Shown here: piece after piece, positions 1-14,682 of the stretch
Layout of the letters: every line of letters begins with the position of its first letter
Numbering within the stretch: the stretch's first letter is position 1
Assembly: GCF_000829435.1 (NCBI RefSeq)
Contig: NZ_JXRP01000018.1
Span: 124,001 to 188,000 of the forward strand
Direction: 5' to 3'
Length of the DNA: 64,000 bases
Source of the DNA: Jeotgalibacillus soli
GTDB taxonomy: Bacteria; Bacillota; Bacilli; Bacillales; Jeotgalibacillaceae
Notes under the pieces: generated by a model
Databases searched by the model: none
The model's input: the letters and a program-made list of their open reading frames with translations, nothing else
What the model was told of the DNA's origin: nothing
Program-made: the position numbers and the translations under genes

Positions 1-2060
<2,060 letters not shown>

Positions 2061-2061
<1 letters not shown>

Positions 2062-3152
2062 TGAAGCGACAGCTTATTTTAGAAGATGGCACAGTATTTA
2101 TCGGAGAAGGTTTTGGAAGTGAAACAGAAGCGTCAGGAGAAGTTGTGTTTAACACAGGTATGACAGGCTATCAAGAAATTTTGTCAGATCCATCATATTG
2201 CGGGCAGATGGTGACATTAACTTATCCATTAATCGGGAATTACGGTATAAATCGCGACGATTTTGAATCCATACAGCCTTCCATTAAAGCTTTAATCGTA
2301 AGAGAAGCCACTGATCTTCCATCGAATTTTCGCAGTGAATTAACGATCGATGAATTATTAAAACAAAAAGGAATTCCAGGACTTGCGGGAATCGATACTC
2401 GTAAACTGACTCGTTTAATCCGACAATATGGGACACTAAAGGGCCGATTAACGGCAATCGATCAGGATGTTGCGAAAACAGTCGAATCCCTTAAAGAAAC
2501 ACAGTTTCCAACAAATCAGGTAATGCAGGTATCAACTCCTACTCCGTATCCAAGTCCCGGTAGAGGAAAGCGTGTGGTGCTTGTAGACTTTGGCATGAAG
2601 CATGGTATTTTACGAGAGCTTAATCAACGTGATTGTGACGTGGTCGTTGTTCCATACAACACGAGCTCAAAGGACATTCTCTCTCTTCATCCTGATGGCA
2701 TTATGCTCTCTAATGGACCTGGAAACCCTAAGGATGTACCGGAAGCCATCGAAATGATCAAAGAAATACTTGGTGTCGTGCCGATGTTTGGGATCTGTTT
2801 AGGTCATCAATTATTCGCACTTGCATGTGGCGGTGATACATTCAAGCTTAAGTTTGGCCACCGTGGATCGAACCATCCTGTTAAAGAGCTTTCTACAGGA
2901 AAAGTAGCCATTACAGCACAAAATCATGGTTACTCTGTCGATCCTGCTTCAATCGAAAATACAGTATTGGAAATTACCCATATTGCATTAAATGATGGAA
3001 CAATTGAAGGGTTGCGCCATAAAGAAGTTCCGGCATTCACTGTACAATACCATCCGGAGGCATCACCTGGACCAGAGGATGCAAACGATTTGTTCGACTC
3101 ATTTATGACGATGATGGAGCAATCCCTTAAGGAGGATAAAATAAATGCCTAA
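2061..3152 (+). CDS. carA: Carbamoyl-phosphate synthase, small (glutaminase) subunit
   Basis: Hydrolyses glutamine and channels ammonia to CarB. The 363 aa protein has an N-terminal CarA domain and a C-terminal class I amidotransferase domain. Its triad is visible: Cys246 in GICLGHQ, with His331 and Glu333 in [10 protein letters not shown] strong AGGAGG at 2048-2053 favours ATG 2061 (protein [10 protein letters not shown]) over the adjacent ATG 2058 or the ATG at 2043. It overlaps the pyrC stop and ends 8 bases inside carB. In Bacillus this pyrimidine-operon copy is called pyrAA; an arginine-specific paralogue may exist elsewhere and cannot be judged here. Confidence 0.97.
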
Positions 3153-6100
3153 ACGTACAGACATAAAAAGTATTCTTGTAATCGGATCAGGACCCATTGT
3201 TATTGGTCAAGCAGCAGAATTTGATTATGCAGGAACACAGGCCTGCTTAGCGTTAAAAGAAGAAGGATACCATGTAATATTAGTCAATTCAAATCCAGCA
3301 ACCATCATGACGGATACAGAAATTGCCGATGAAGTTTATCTAGAACCTCTAACAGTTGAATTTATCAGCAGAATTATTCGGAAGGAACGTCCGGATGCAC
3401 TTTTGCCTACACTAGGTGGTCAAACCGCATTGAATCTGGCAGTCGAGCTTTCTGAGTCCGGGATTCTTGATGAGTTTAAAGTAGAGATTCTTGGAACAAA
3501 GCTTAGTGCGATTCAGCAGGCGGAGGATCGTGACCTTTTTCGTACATTAATGAACGAACTGGGTGAACCCGTTCCTGAAAGTGATATTATACATAACTTG
3601 CAGGAAGCGAAAGTGTTTGTTGAAAGAATTGGCTATCCAGTGATCGTGCGCCCAGCCTTTACGCTGGGCGGTACGGGTGGAGGAATCTGTCATAACGATG
3701 AAGAACTAGTGGAAATCGTTAAGAGCGGTTTGAAATATAGTCCTGTTACACAATGTTTATTAGAAAAAAGCATAGCGGGCTTTAAGGAAATTGAATATGA
3801 GGTTATGCGAGATGCGCAGGATCATGCCATTGTGGTATGTAACATGGAGAATATTGATCCTGTAGGAATTCATACTGGTGACTCGATTGTTGTTGCACCT
3901 TCACAAACATTAAGTGACCGTGAATACCAAATGCTGCGCAACTGCTCATTAAAGATTATACGGGCACTTGGAATTGAAGGAGGCTGTAACGTTCAGTTAG
4001 CACTTGATCCAGATAGCTATCAATACTACATCATTGAAGTTAATCCGCGTGTAAGCCGTTCATCAGCATTAGCATCAAAGGCTACAGGCTATCCAATTGC
4101 AAAGCTGGCAGCGAAAATCGCTGTAGGTCTATCGCTTGATGAAATGATGAATCCAGTAACGGGTACATCTTATGCTTGCTTCGAGCCTGCACTAGATTAC
4201 GTTGTATCAAAAATTCCAAGATGGCCATTTGATAAATTTGAGTCAGCAAAACGTAATCTTGGTACGCAAATGAAAGCGACTGGAGAGGTTATGGCAATTG
4301 GACGTACGCTTGAAGAATCATTGTTAAAAGCTGTACGTTCCCTTGAAAGCGGGGTTTATCATCTCGAGCTCGATGATGCAGAATTGTTAACAGATGAATG
4401 GATTGAGAGAAGAATTAGAAAGGCTGGGGATGAGCGTCTATTTTATGTAGGTGAAGCTCTCAGACGCGGAGTTACAATGGAGACCATTCATGAGTGGAGT
4501 AAAATTGACCTCTTTTTCTTGAAAAAGATGAACAATATCATTCAGTTTGAATCGAATGTTAAAGAAAATCCATTTAATAAGCAAGTAGGATATGAAGCAA
4601 AGCGTATGGGATTTGCTGATAAAACGATGGCAAAGCTTTGGAATTGTTCAGAAAAAGAAGTATATGATTGGCGCCATGATAATGAAATCGTACCAGTCTA
4701 TAAAATGGTTGATACATGTGCAGCAGAGTTTGAATCATCTACGCCATATTTCTACGGAACGTATGAAGATGAAAATGAGTCCATTAAAAGCGATCGTAAA
4801 AAAGTAATTGTTCTTGGTTCAGGTCCAATTCGAATTGGACAAGGAGTTGAGTTCGACTATGCAACAGTTCACTCGGTTTGGGCTATTAAGGAAGCTGGAT
4901 ATGAAGCTATTATTATAAATAACAACCCAGAAACCGTATCTACAGATTTTTCTATCTCAGATAAGCTTTATTTTGAACCATTAACAATAGAAGACGTTAT
5001 GCATATTGTTGATTTAGAAGGACCAGAAGGAGTAATTGTACAGTTTGGCGGACAAACAGCGATTAATCTTGCGGATAAGCTAGTTGAAAGAGGAGTCCGA
5101 ATTCTGGGGACAAGCTTAGAGGATTTAGATCGAGCTGAAAACCGAGATAAATTCGAGCATACGCTAACGAAGCTTGAGATTCCACAGCCAATGGGTAAAA
5201 CAGCAACCTCTGTCGAACAGGCCCTATTAATCGCCGATGAGATTGGCTATCCCGTTGTAGTTCGACCTTCTTATGTACTAGGTGGACGAGCAATGGAGAT
5301 TGTTTATCTTGAAGAAGAATTGTTACATTATATGCAAAATGCTGTAAAAGCAAGTCCCGAGCATCCGGTTCTTATCGATCGATACTTAACAGGAAAAGAA
5401 ATTGAAGTGGATGCGATCTCTGATGGAGAAAATGTTCTTATACCAGGAATCATGGAACATATAGAACGTGCAGGGGTACACTCAGGAGACTCGATCGCTG
5501 TGTATCCGCCTCAATCTGTTTCGAAGGAGCATTTGGAGCAACTTGTCGATTATACAACCCGATTGGCAAAAGGATTAAAGATTATAGGGCTAATTAACAT
5601 TCAATATGTGATTTCAAAAGGGGAAATATATGTTTTAGAGGTAAATCCTCGTTCAAGCCGGACTGTACCGTTTTTAAGCAAAATCACGGGAATACCGATG
5701 GCAAATCTTGCGACAAAGGCGATTTTAGGCTCGAAGCTTACAGAACTGGGATATGGCACTGGACTAGTATCGCCGGGTCAAGGCGTTTATGTAAAAGTAC
5801 CTGTATTCTCTTTTGCTAAGCTTAGAAGAGTAGATATCACGCTTGGCCCAGAGATGAAATCTACTGGAGAAGTAATGGGCAGGGATCATACACTTGAAAA
5901 AGCATTGTATAAAGGGTTAGTAGCAGCTGGCATGAGTATGAAAAATAATGGTTCAGTTTTGCTGACAGTTGCTGATAAGGACAAGCCTGAGGCGGCAGCC
6001 ATTGCGAAAAGATTCCATTATCTCGGTTATAAAATTTTGGCAACTGGAGGTACAGCTGCTTTTCTTCAAGAGGCAGGGATTCCAATTGAAGTCGTCAATA

Positions 6101-6347
6101 AGATTGGTGAGGGAGAAAAAACGTTGCTTGATTTCATTCAAGCAGGAGAGATTCAGCTTGTCATTAACACATTAACAAAAGGCAAGCAGCCTGCAAGAGA
6201 TGGCTTCCGTATTCGAAGAGAATCCGTTGAAAACAGCATTCCTTGTTTAACATCTCTTGATACAGCTGAAGCAATGGTCCGGGTATTTGAATCGATGAAC
6301 TTTGCTGTTGACTCCATGTCGCCAGATAAAAAGGAGGCTGTGCGAGT

Positions 6348-6351
<4 letters not shown>
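3145..6351 (+). CDS. carB: Carbamoyl-phosphate synthase, large subunit
   Basis: Makes carbamoyl phosphate from bicarbonate, ammonia and two ATP. The 1068 aa length and duplicated architecture are typical. The first ATP-grasp half (about 1-400) opens with [19 protein letters not shown]. An oligomerisation segment follows, then a second ATP-grasp half from about 550 opening with [18 protein letters not shown], and an MGS-like allosteric domain occupies about the last 130 residues ([10 protein letters not shown]). It starts 8 bases before the end of carA and its stop overlaps pyrK by 4 bases. Known in Bacillus as pyrAB. No frameshift seen along the length. Confidence 0.98.
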
Positions 6352-8747
<2,396 letters not shown>

Positions 8748-9359
8748 ATGAAACATCAAATCGCAGAGCAGCTGTTACAAATTAAAGCGGTATTTCTCCG
8801 TCCGGACGAGCCATTTACTTGGTCTTCAGGGATCGAGGCGCCTATTTATTGCGACAACCGTTTGACCATGTCCTATCCAAACATAAGAAAAGATATTGCA
8901 AAAGGACTTGCTGTATTAATTCGAGAACATTTTCCACAAGTTGACGTTGTTGCGGGTACAGCTACAGCAGGAATTCCTCATGCGGCGTGGGTAAGCGATC
9001 AATTGGAGTTGCCAATGTGCTATGTGCGTTCTTCAGCCAAAAAGCACGGAAAGGGCAATCAAATTGAAGGGCTTGTGCAGCAAGGGCAAAAGGCTGTCGT
9101 AATTGAGGATTTGATTTCCACAGGAGGAAGCAGTCTTGCGGCAGTTGATGCACTAAAAGAAGCAGGGTGCGAAGTACTTGGAATCGTCTCAATCTTTACA
9201 TATGGATTGCCAAAAGCAGAGGAAGCACTAAAGGACGCAGAGGTAATGAATTATTCATTAACCGACTATGAGACGCTTATTGAAAAGGCAGCTCAGCTCG
9301 GCTTTGTAAAAGAAAGCGATCTACGTGCATTGCGCGATTGGAAGAATCAGCTTACATAA
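8748..9359 (+). CDS. pyrE: Orotate phosphoribosyltransferase
   Basis: Joins orotate to PRPP to give OMP, the substrate of PyrF. The 203 aa protein has the PRPP-binding [13 protein letters not shown] signature near residues 112-124 and the flexible-loop lysines in [13 protein letters not shown]. Last gene of the operon; a terminator follows within 30 bases. The short distance to rqcH on the opposite strand differs from B. subtilis, where cys genes intervene (from memory). Confidence 0.98.
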   Translation: MKHQIAEQLLQIKAVFLRPDEPFTWSSGIEAPIYCDNRLTMSYPNIRKDIAKGLAVLIREHFPQVDVVAGTATAGIPHAAWVSDQLELPMCYVRSSAKKHGKGNQIEGLVQQGQKAVVIEDLISTGGSSLAAVDALKEAGCEVLGIVSIFTYGLPKAEEALKDAEVMNYSLTDYETLIEKAAQLGFVKESDLRALRDWKNQLT

Positions 9360-9387
9360 ATATGGTGATGTTCTGTATAACATTAAG

Positions 9388-9432
9388 AAAGTGGGTGCTC
9401 CTAATTTTAATTAATGGAGGCACTCACTTTTT
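9388..9432 (+). terminator. Intrinsic terminator of the pyr operon
   Basis: A 9388-9398 / 9420-9430 stem of 11 pairs (one G-U) is extended by three more pairs beyond a one-base bulge, and is followed by a short T run. It lies between the convergent genes pyrE and rqcH and may serve both, although the T run for the minus direction is weak. Confidence 0.8.
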
Positions 9433-9447
9433 ATTGTCTAAAAACTA

Positions 9448-11157
9448 TTATTTTTTAAGCTTTAAAATTAGCTCCTCAGTAGGAGTGACATAAACCGTTT
9501 CCTGATTGTCATAAATAACAAATCCAGGCTTGGCTCCGTTTGGCTTCTTTACGTGACGCGCCTTAGTGAAATCAACTGGAACAGAGCTTGATGCTCGTGC
9601 TTTACTAAAATAGGCGGCAATTGCTGCGGCTTCTAGAATGGTTTGCTCGGAAGGTTCACGATCTCTAATTACAACATGAGATCCAGGAATATCCTTTGTA
9701 TGGAGCCAAATTTCATCTCTTGCTGCTACACGGTTAGTTAAATAATCATTTTGTTTATTATTTTTTCCTACAAGAAGAAGTGTCCCGTCAGTCGCTTCAT
9801 ATTCCTCAAGGTGAGGCTTCTTTGTCTGAGCTTTTTTTTTCTTTTGCTGCTTGGCTTTTATATAGCCTTCTTCAGCCAGCTCTTCACGAATTTCTTCAAT
9901 ATCAGATGTGGAAGCTGATTCAAGCTGCTGCAGCAGTTGGTCGAGATAAGCGATTTCCTCTGTTGCATTTTTGATTTGCTGCTCAACAACACCAAGTGCA
10001 TTTTTAGCTTTTTGATATCTTGTAAAGTACTTTTGTGCATTTTCAGACGGTGTTTTTCTAGGATCGAGCGTGATTGTGATCATTGCTCCGTCTTCGTCGT
10101 AGTAGTTTTGTACAGTGATTGATTCCATTCCTTTTTGAGCAGCAAATAAATTAGCTGTTAACAGCTCTCCCTGGAGCTGATATTCATTTCCTTTATTTGC
10201 TTGTTCAAGGGTTTTTGCAAGCTTTTTAATCTTTAATTCATTTTTCTCTTTTTCATTGCGAATAAATCGTTCAAGATCATGACCTTGCTGCTTTACACGG
10301 TCGCGTTCAGCTTTACCGAAGTAAAAGCGGTCCAGCATTTCGCTAAGGGTGGAGTAGTTCGTAATCTTTCCTGCTGACCATTGTTTAAGAGGCAGCAGAT
10401 AATAATAATCCTTTCCTTCGTGCTGCATAAAGGAAGGGGAATAATTATGCCTTCGCACTTGTTCAATTAATGTAAAAAAAACATGAGAAAGTGCTTCTTT
10501 TGTGGTTAAGCCCGCTCTTGTAATAACCTCATTGGCAAACAAAGGGGAAATGCCGGAAAAACGTGAAACGAGCTGGCGGTCAATTTTTCCGCTATTAAAG
10601 TCAATTTGCTGCAGAAAGGTTTCATGATCAACATTAAATGGGTCAATCTTACCCTGCTCTGGCGGCCATTCAAACGGTGCACCAGGCATGATGGTCCGTA
10701 CCCTGTTTACTGAAGGAGAAAGGTGTTTAATGCTATCCAGAATCATTGTACGATCCTTATCAACCAGTGTTATATTTGAATGGCGTCCCATGACTTCAAT
10801 AATGAGCTGTTTATAGGATATATCACCAATTTCATTACGTCCCTTTACTTCAATGACGATAATACGCTCCATTTCCTTTTGATAGATTGCTTCAATGATC
10901 GCTCCTTCCAGGTGCTTTCTTAGAAGCATGCAAAACATTGGCGGCTCGCTAGGGTTGTCATAGGTTTCATTTGTAATTTGTACACGTGCATATGTGGAGT
11001 GTGCTGATATCAAGACTTTGTGATTCGTACCTTGTGCACGAATAACCAGCACGATTTCGTTTTTAAAAGGCTGATGAACGCGGCTTATTCTGCCACCACC
11101 CAATGTATTTTTTAGTTCGTTTGTCATGGCTCTTGTGAATAATCCATCAAATGACAT
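9448..11157 (-). CDS. rqcH: Rqc2 homologue RqcH (NFACT family), ribosome quality control
   Basis: In B. subtilis, RqcH (formerly YloA, also annotated as fibronectin-binding FbpA) binds stalled 50S subunits and recruits tRNA-Ala to add C-terminal alanine tails that mark nascent chains for degradation. The 569 aa protein has an N-terminal NFACT-N domain with GRHSNITLVD, a helical coiled-coil middle (about 290-430, very rich in K, E and Q), and a C-terminal NFACT-R domain with HTKDIPGSHVVIR. The ATG complement at 11155-11157 follows a GAGGG site. It is the only sizeable minus-strand gene of the window besides rpmB. The adhesin reading of the family name is unlikely to reflect the main role. Confidence 0.94.
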   Translation of the reverse strand: MSFDGLFTRAMTNELKNTLGGGRISRVHQPFKNEIVLVIRAQGTNHKVLISAHSTYARVQITNETYDNPSEPPMFCMLLRKHLEGAIIEAIYQKEMERIIVIEVKGRNEIGDISYKQLIIEVMGRHSNITLVDKDRTMILDSIKHLSPSVNRVRTIMPGAPFEWPPEQGKIDPFNVDHETFLQQIDFNSGKIDRQLVSRFSGISPLFANEVITRAGLTTKEALSHVFFTLIEQVRRHNYSPSFMQHEGKDYYYLLPLKQWSAGKITNYSTLSEMLDRFYFGKAERDRVKQQGHDLERFIRNEKEKNELKIKKLAKTLEQANKGNEYQLQGELLTANLFAAQKGMESITVQNYYDEDGAMITITLDPRKTPSENAQKYFTRYQKAKNALGVVEQQIKNATEEIAYLDQLLQQLESASTSDIEEIREELAEEGYIKAKQQKKKKAQTKKPHLEEYEATDGTLLLVGKNNKQNDYLTNRVAARDEIWLHTKDIPGSHVVIRDREPSEQTILEAAAIAAYFSKARASSSVPVDFTKARHVKKPNGAKPGFVIYDNQETVYVTPTEELILKLKK

Positions 11158-11243
11158 TTTAATCCCTCGTTTCGAAAATCAATCTTTATTATTGTTTCCT
11201 TCATTATCATCTTATCATTTTTTTACGAATTGCGTGATGGTTA

Positions 11244-11252
11244 TGCTATAAT
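11244..11252 (+). promoter_or_regulatory. Extended -10 promoter for the yloC-remA-gmk-rpoZ operon
   Basis: TATAAT at 11247-11252 is preceded by TG one base upstream (extended -10). The -35 is poor (TTACGA at 11223-11228, spacing 18). It lies in the divergent rqcH/yloC gap, 66 bases before the yloC start. Confidence 0.6.
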
Positions 11253-11318
11253 AGTGTGACCAATGGACGAACGATCTGTTGCTTATTTATTTTTAGACAA
11301 AGTAGGTGAGATCGAACA

Positions 11319-12194
11319 GTGGTATTAAGCATGACAGGTTTTGGCAGAGGAATTGCCGAGTCAAAGAGACATATGGTGACGGTGGAGATGAAATCAGTTA
11401 ATCATCGATTTCTAGAATGCTTCATTCGTATGCCAAGGCAGTTTGTGAAAAGGGAAGACAAATTTAAAAAAACGATTGGCCAATACATAAAAAGAGGAAA
11501 AGTGGACGTTTTTGTCACGATTTCAGGCGGAGAATTATTGAATCGCTCATTAAATATTGACTGGCAGCTGCTTGATGCTTATCATGATTTTGTTAAGGAA
11601 GCGAAGAATCGCTATAGAATCTCTCAAGATATCACACTTGACCATCTTCTTTCACGTCCAGATTTAGTGACGATCGAAGAAACAGAGGAAATGGATGAAG
11701 AAATTGAGTCGCTAATTATACAAGCTCTTGAAGAGGCTGCGAATCGTCTATGTTTTATGAGAAGTAATGAAGGAAAAGAGCTTGAAAAAGATTTGCGACT
11801 TCACTTACAATCATTTAAGCAGGTCACTGACGAAGCAAAGCAGATTTGTCCAACGATCACATCCAAATATCGTGAACGTATAGAAAAAAGAATGAAAGAT
11901 TACGTGAATGGTGAGATAGATGAGAACAGAATCCTGATCGAAGTGGCGGTATTTGCTGAAAAAATAGACGTGACTGAAGAACTGACACGTTTAAACAGCC
12001 ATTTAACACAGTTTGAAATTGCCCTAAATAAAGAAGAACCGATTGGGAGAAGGTTGGATTTTCTTACCCAGGAAATGAACCGAGAAGTAAATACTATTGG
12101 TTCTAAGGCAAATGATGCTGAGCTTGTATCACTAGTAGTAGATTTAAAATCTGTATTAGAAAAGATTCGAGAACAAGTCCAGAATATTGAATAG
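11319..12194 (+). CDS. yloC: YicC/YloC-family endoribonuclease
   Basis: 291 aa. The N-terminal SMTGFGRG motif and the C-terminal DUF1732 segment (RRLDFLTQEMNREVNTIGSKA) define the YicC family, whose members have been reported as RNA endonucleases. The start is GTG at 11319 with an AGGTGAG ribosome site upstream. It heads an operon with remA, gmk and rpoZ, the usual Firmicute order. Rich in charged helices in the middle, consistent with the family. The physiological target in this organism cannot be read from the sequence. Confidence 0.92.
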   Translation: MVLSMTGFGRGIAESKRHMVTVEMKSVNHRFLECFIRMPRQFVKREDKFKKTIGQYIKRGKVDVFVTISGGELLNRSLNIDWQLLDAYHDFVKEAKNRYRISQDITLDHLLSRPDLVTIEETEEMDEEIESLIIQALEEAANRLCFMRSNEGKELEKDLRLHLQSFKQVTDEAKQICPTITSKYRERIEKRMKDYVNGEIDENRILIEVAVFAEKIDVTEELTRLNSHLTQFEIALNKEEPIGRRLDFLTQEMNREVNTIGSKANDAELVSLVVDLKSVLEKIREQVQNIE

Positions 12195-12242
12195 ATTATA
12201 TGAATACAACTGCATGGGTATAGTGTAGAAGGGGTGTCATGG

Positions 12243-12506
12243 ATGTCAATTAAACTGATCAATATTGGATTTGGTAATATCGTATCTGCTAACCGGATCA
12301 TTTCAATTGTAAGTCCTGAATCAGCACCAATTAAGAGGCTGATTCAGGATGCGAGAGATCGGGGAACGCTAATCGATGCTACGTATGGCAGGAGAACAAG
12401 GGCTGTGATGATCATGGATAGTGATCACGTTATCTTATCTGCTGTGCAGCCTGAAACGGTGGCATCCAGATTAATCGATAAAGAAGAAGGTCAGGAAGAA
12501 GGGTAA
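12243..12506 (+). CDS. remA: Extracellular matrix regulatory protein RemA
   Basis: Small DNA-binding protein that in B. subtilis activates biofilm matrix operons and osmoprotection genes as an oligomer. The 87 aa form starting [12 protein letters not shown] aligns end to end with the known protein and contains the conserved TYGRRTRAV and SDHVILS segments. ATG 12243 has AAGGGG eight bases upstream and is preferred over the in-frame GTG 12234. It ends four bases before gmk. Confidence 0.95.
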   Translation: MSIKLINIGFGNIVSANRIISIVSPESAPIKRLIQDARDRGTLIDATYGRRTRAVMIMDSDHVILSAVQPETVASRLIDKEEGQEEG

Positions 12507-13127
<621 letters not shown>

Positions 13128-13128
13128 T

Positions 13129-13356
13129 ATGTTATACCCATCATCTGATTCATTAAGAAAGAACATTGATTCAAAATATTCATTAGTAAGTGTGGCTGCT
13201 AAACGTGCTCGCAACATGCAGGAAAAAGGTGATAAAGGTACGCTTGACCGCTATCATTCCATTAAATATGTTGGGCAGGCGTTAGAAGAGATTGCAGCCG
13301 GTCATTTAGTAATGAAGAAACCGCTTGAAGGAATTGAATATGCTGACGAAAAATAA
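13129..13356 (+). CDS. rpoZ: DNA-directed RNA polymerase omega subunit
   Basis: 75 aa subunit that helps assemble RNA polymerase. The protein starts [13 protein letters not shown] and contains the family's AAKRARNMQ segment. ATG 13129 sits eight bases after GGAGGT (13115-13120), which overlaps the end of gmk; the longer in-frame start at 13081 lies within gmk and is not used. A terminator starts within its stop codon. Confidence 0.96.
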   Translation: MLYPSSDSLRKNIDSKYSLVSVAAKRARNMQEKGDKGTLDRYHSIKYVGQALEEIAAGHLVMKKPLEGIEYADEK

Positions 13357-13376
13357 CAACCCATGGGTTGTTTTTT
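13355..13376 (+). terminator. Terminator after rpoZ
   Basis: Perfect palindrome at 13355-13372 (AACAACCC / GGGTTGTT around CATG) followed by six T. It separates yloC-remA-gmk-rpoZ from the coaBC operon, which has no clear promoter of its own; read-through is possible. Confidence 0.85.
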
Positions 13377-13458
13377 CTTTTACATTTAAGAAGTGAAAAA
13401 AGTATCCTTTTCATTCATAATGAAAGCAATGATTGTGAAACAGGGGAGTTGGAACACT

Positions 13459-14682
13459 GTGGAAAAGAATCGTATACTACTATGTGTTACAGGAGGAATT
13501 GCTGTATATAAAGCAGTGGCACTGACGAGCAAGCTGAGTCAGGCTGGTTTTGATGTTAAGGTGATGTTGACGAATAATGCGATGGAATTTGTTACTCCAC
13601 TCACTTTCCAAGCAATGTCTCGTAATGATGTTTATTTTGACACATTTGACGAGAAGGATTCATCAAAAATTGCTCATATTGATCTTGCTGATTGGGCGGA
13701 TTTAATTTTAGTAGCGCCTGCAACAGCTAATGCCCTTGGGAAACTAGCAAACGGAATTGCAGATGATATGATTTCTACAACTTTGCTTGCAGCGACATCA
13801 CCAGTATGGATAGCGCCGGCAATGAATGTGCATATGTATGATCATCCAGCTGTGAAAAAAAATATTGATACACTACATTCCTTTGGACATCGATTTATCG
13901 AGCCATCGGAAGGTTTCTTGGCATGCGGGTACGTAGGAAAAGGAAGATTGGAAGAACCTGAGCAGATTGTTGCGCTAGTAAAAGAAAATCTGCATCGTTC
14001 GACCTCAGATATATTAAAGGGGAAAAAAGTGATGATTACAGCGGGTCCAACGAGAGAACATGTGGACCCAATACGATTTTTCACTAATCATTCAACTGGA
14101 AAGATGGGCTATGCGATTGCAAAGAAAGCTGCAGAATGGGGAGCGGAAGTAACGCTTATTTCAGGCCCGGTCTCATTAGAAGCACCAAAAAACGTGAAGC
14201 TGGTTCAAGTGGATACCGCTGAGGAAATGAGACAGGCAGTATTTGAACATTTTAAAGCCTCAGATGTTGTGATCAAAAGCGCTGCAGTGGCAGATTATCG
14301 CCCGGCAATAAAGCATCTGGAGAAGCTGAAGAAGCAAGATGGCTCGATGGTCATGGAATTTGAACGCACGACTGATATTTTAAAACAGCTTGGAGAAGAG
14401 AAAGAACATCAGATATTGGTTGGTTTTGCTGCTGAAACGCAAGATCTGGAACATTATGCCATGAAAAAGCTGCAATCAAAAAATGCTGACATTATCGTAG
14501 CAAATAATGTTAAACAAACGGGTGCAGGTTTTGGCGGCGATACGAACATTGTGAGTATTTTTCATCGAGACGGCTCTAAGAAGGAATTACCAATTCTTTC
14601 AAAGGAAGAGGTTGCGGAAGAATTGCTTAAAGACATCATTGACCTGGTAATCCATAAAGCACAAGGCCAGAATGAATTATGA
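13459..14682 (+). CDS. coaBC: Bifunctional phosphopantothenoylcysteine decarboxylase / phosphopantothenate-cysteine ligase
   Basis: Two consecutive steps of coenzyme A synthesis. The N-terminal flavoprotein (CoaC) domain opens with ILLCVTGGIAVYKA and carries PAMNVHMY; the CoaB ligase half contains TAGPTREHVDPIRFFTNHSTG and a C-terminal KNADIIVANN-like segment (KLQSKNADIIVANNV). GTG 13459, preceded by AGGGGAG at 13442-13448, gives 407 aa and matches family length. An upstream in-frame extension to 13393 would add 22 residues without a good ribosome site. It overlaps priA by four bases (ATGA). Confidence 0.95.
   Translation: MEKNRILLCVTGGIAVYKAVALTSKLSQAGFDVKVMLTNNAMEFVTPLTFQAMSRNDVYFDTFDEKDSSKIAHIDLADWADLILVAPATANALGKLANGIADDMISTTLLAATSPVWIAPAMNVHMYDHPAVKKNIDTLHSFGHRFIEPSEGFLACGYVGKGRLEEPEQIVALVKENLHRSTSDILKGKKVMITAGPTREHVDPIRFFTNHSTGKMGYAIAKKAAEWGAEVTLISGPVSLEAPKNVKLVQVDTAEEMRQAVFEHFKASDVVIKSAAVADYRPAIKHLEKLKKQDGSMVMEFERTTDILKQLGEEKEHQILVGFAAETQDLEHYAMKKLQSKNADIIVANNVKQTGAGFGGDTNIVSIFHRDGSKKELPILSKEEVAEELLKDIIDLVIHKAQGQNEL

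Noticed and set aside
5063-5353. Minus-strand reading frame inside carB
   Set aside because: Shadow of a strongly conserved gene on the other strand; no ribosome site, no recognisable product.
13393-13458. N-terminal extension of CoaBC
   Set aside because: Sequence unlike the family and without ribosome site; GTG 13459 has a good one and gives normal length.
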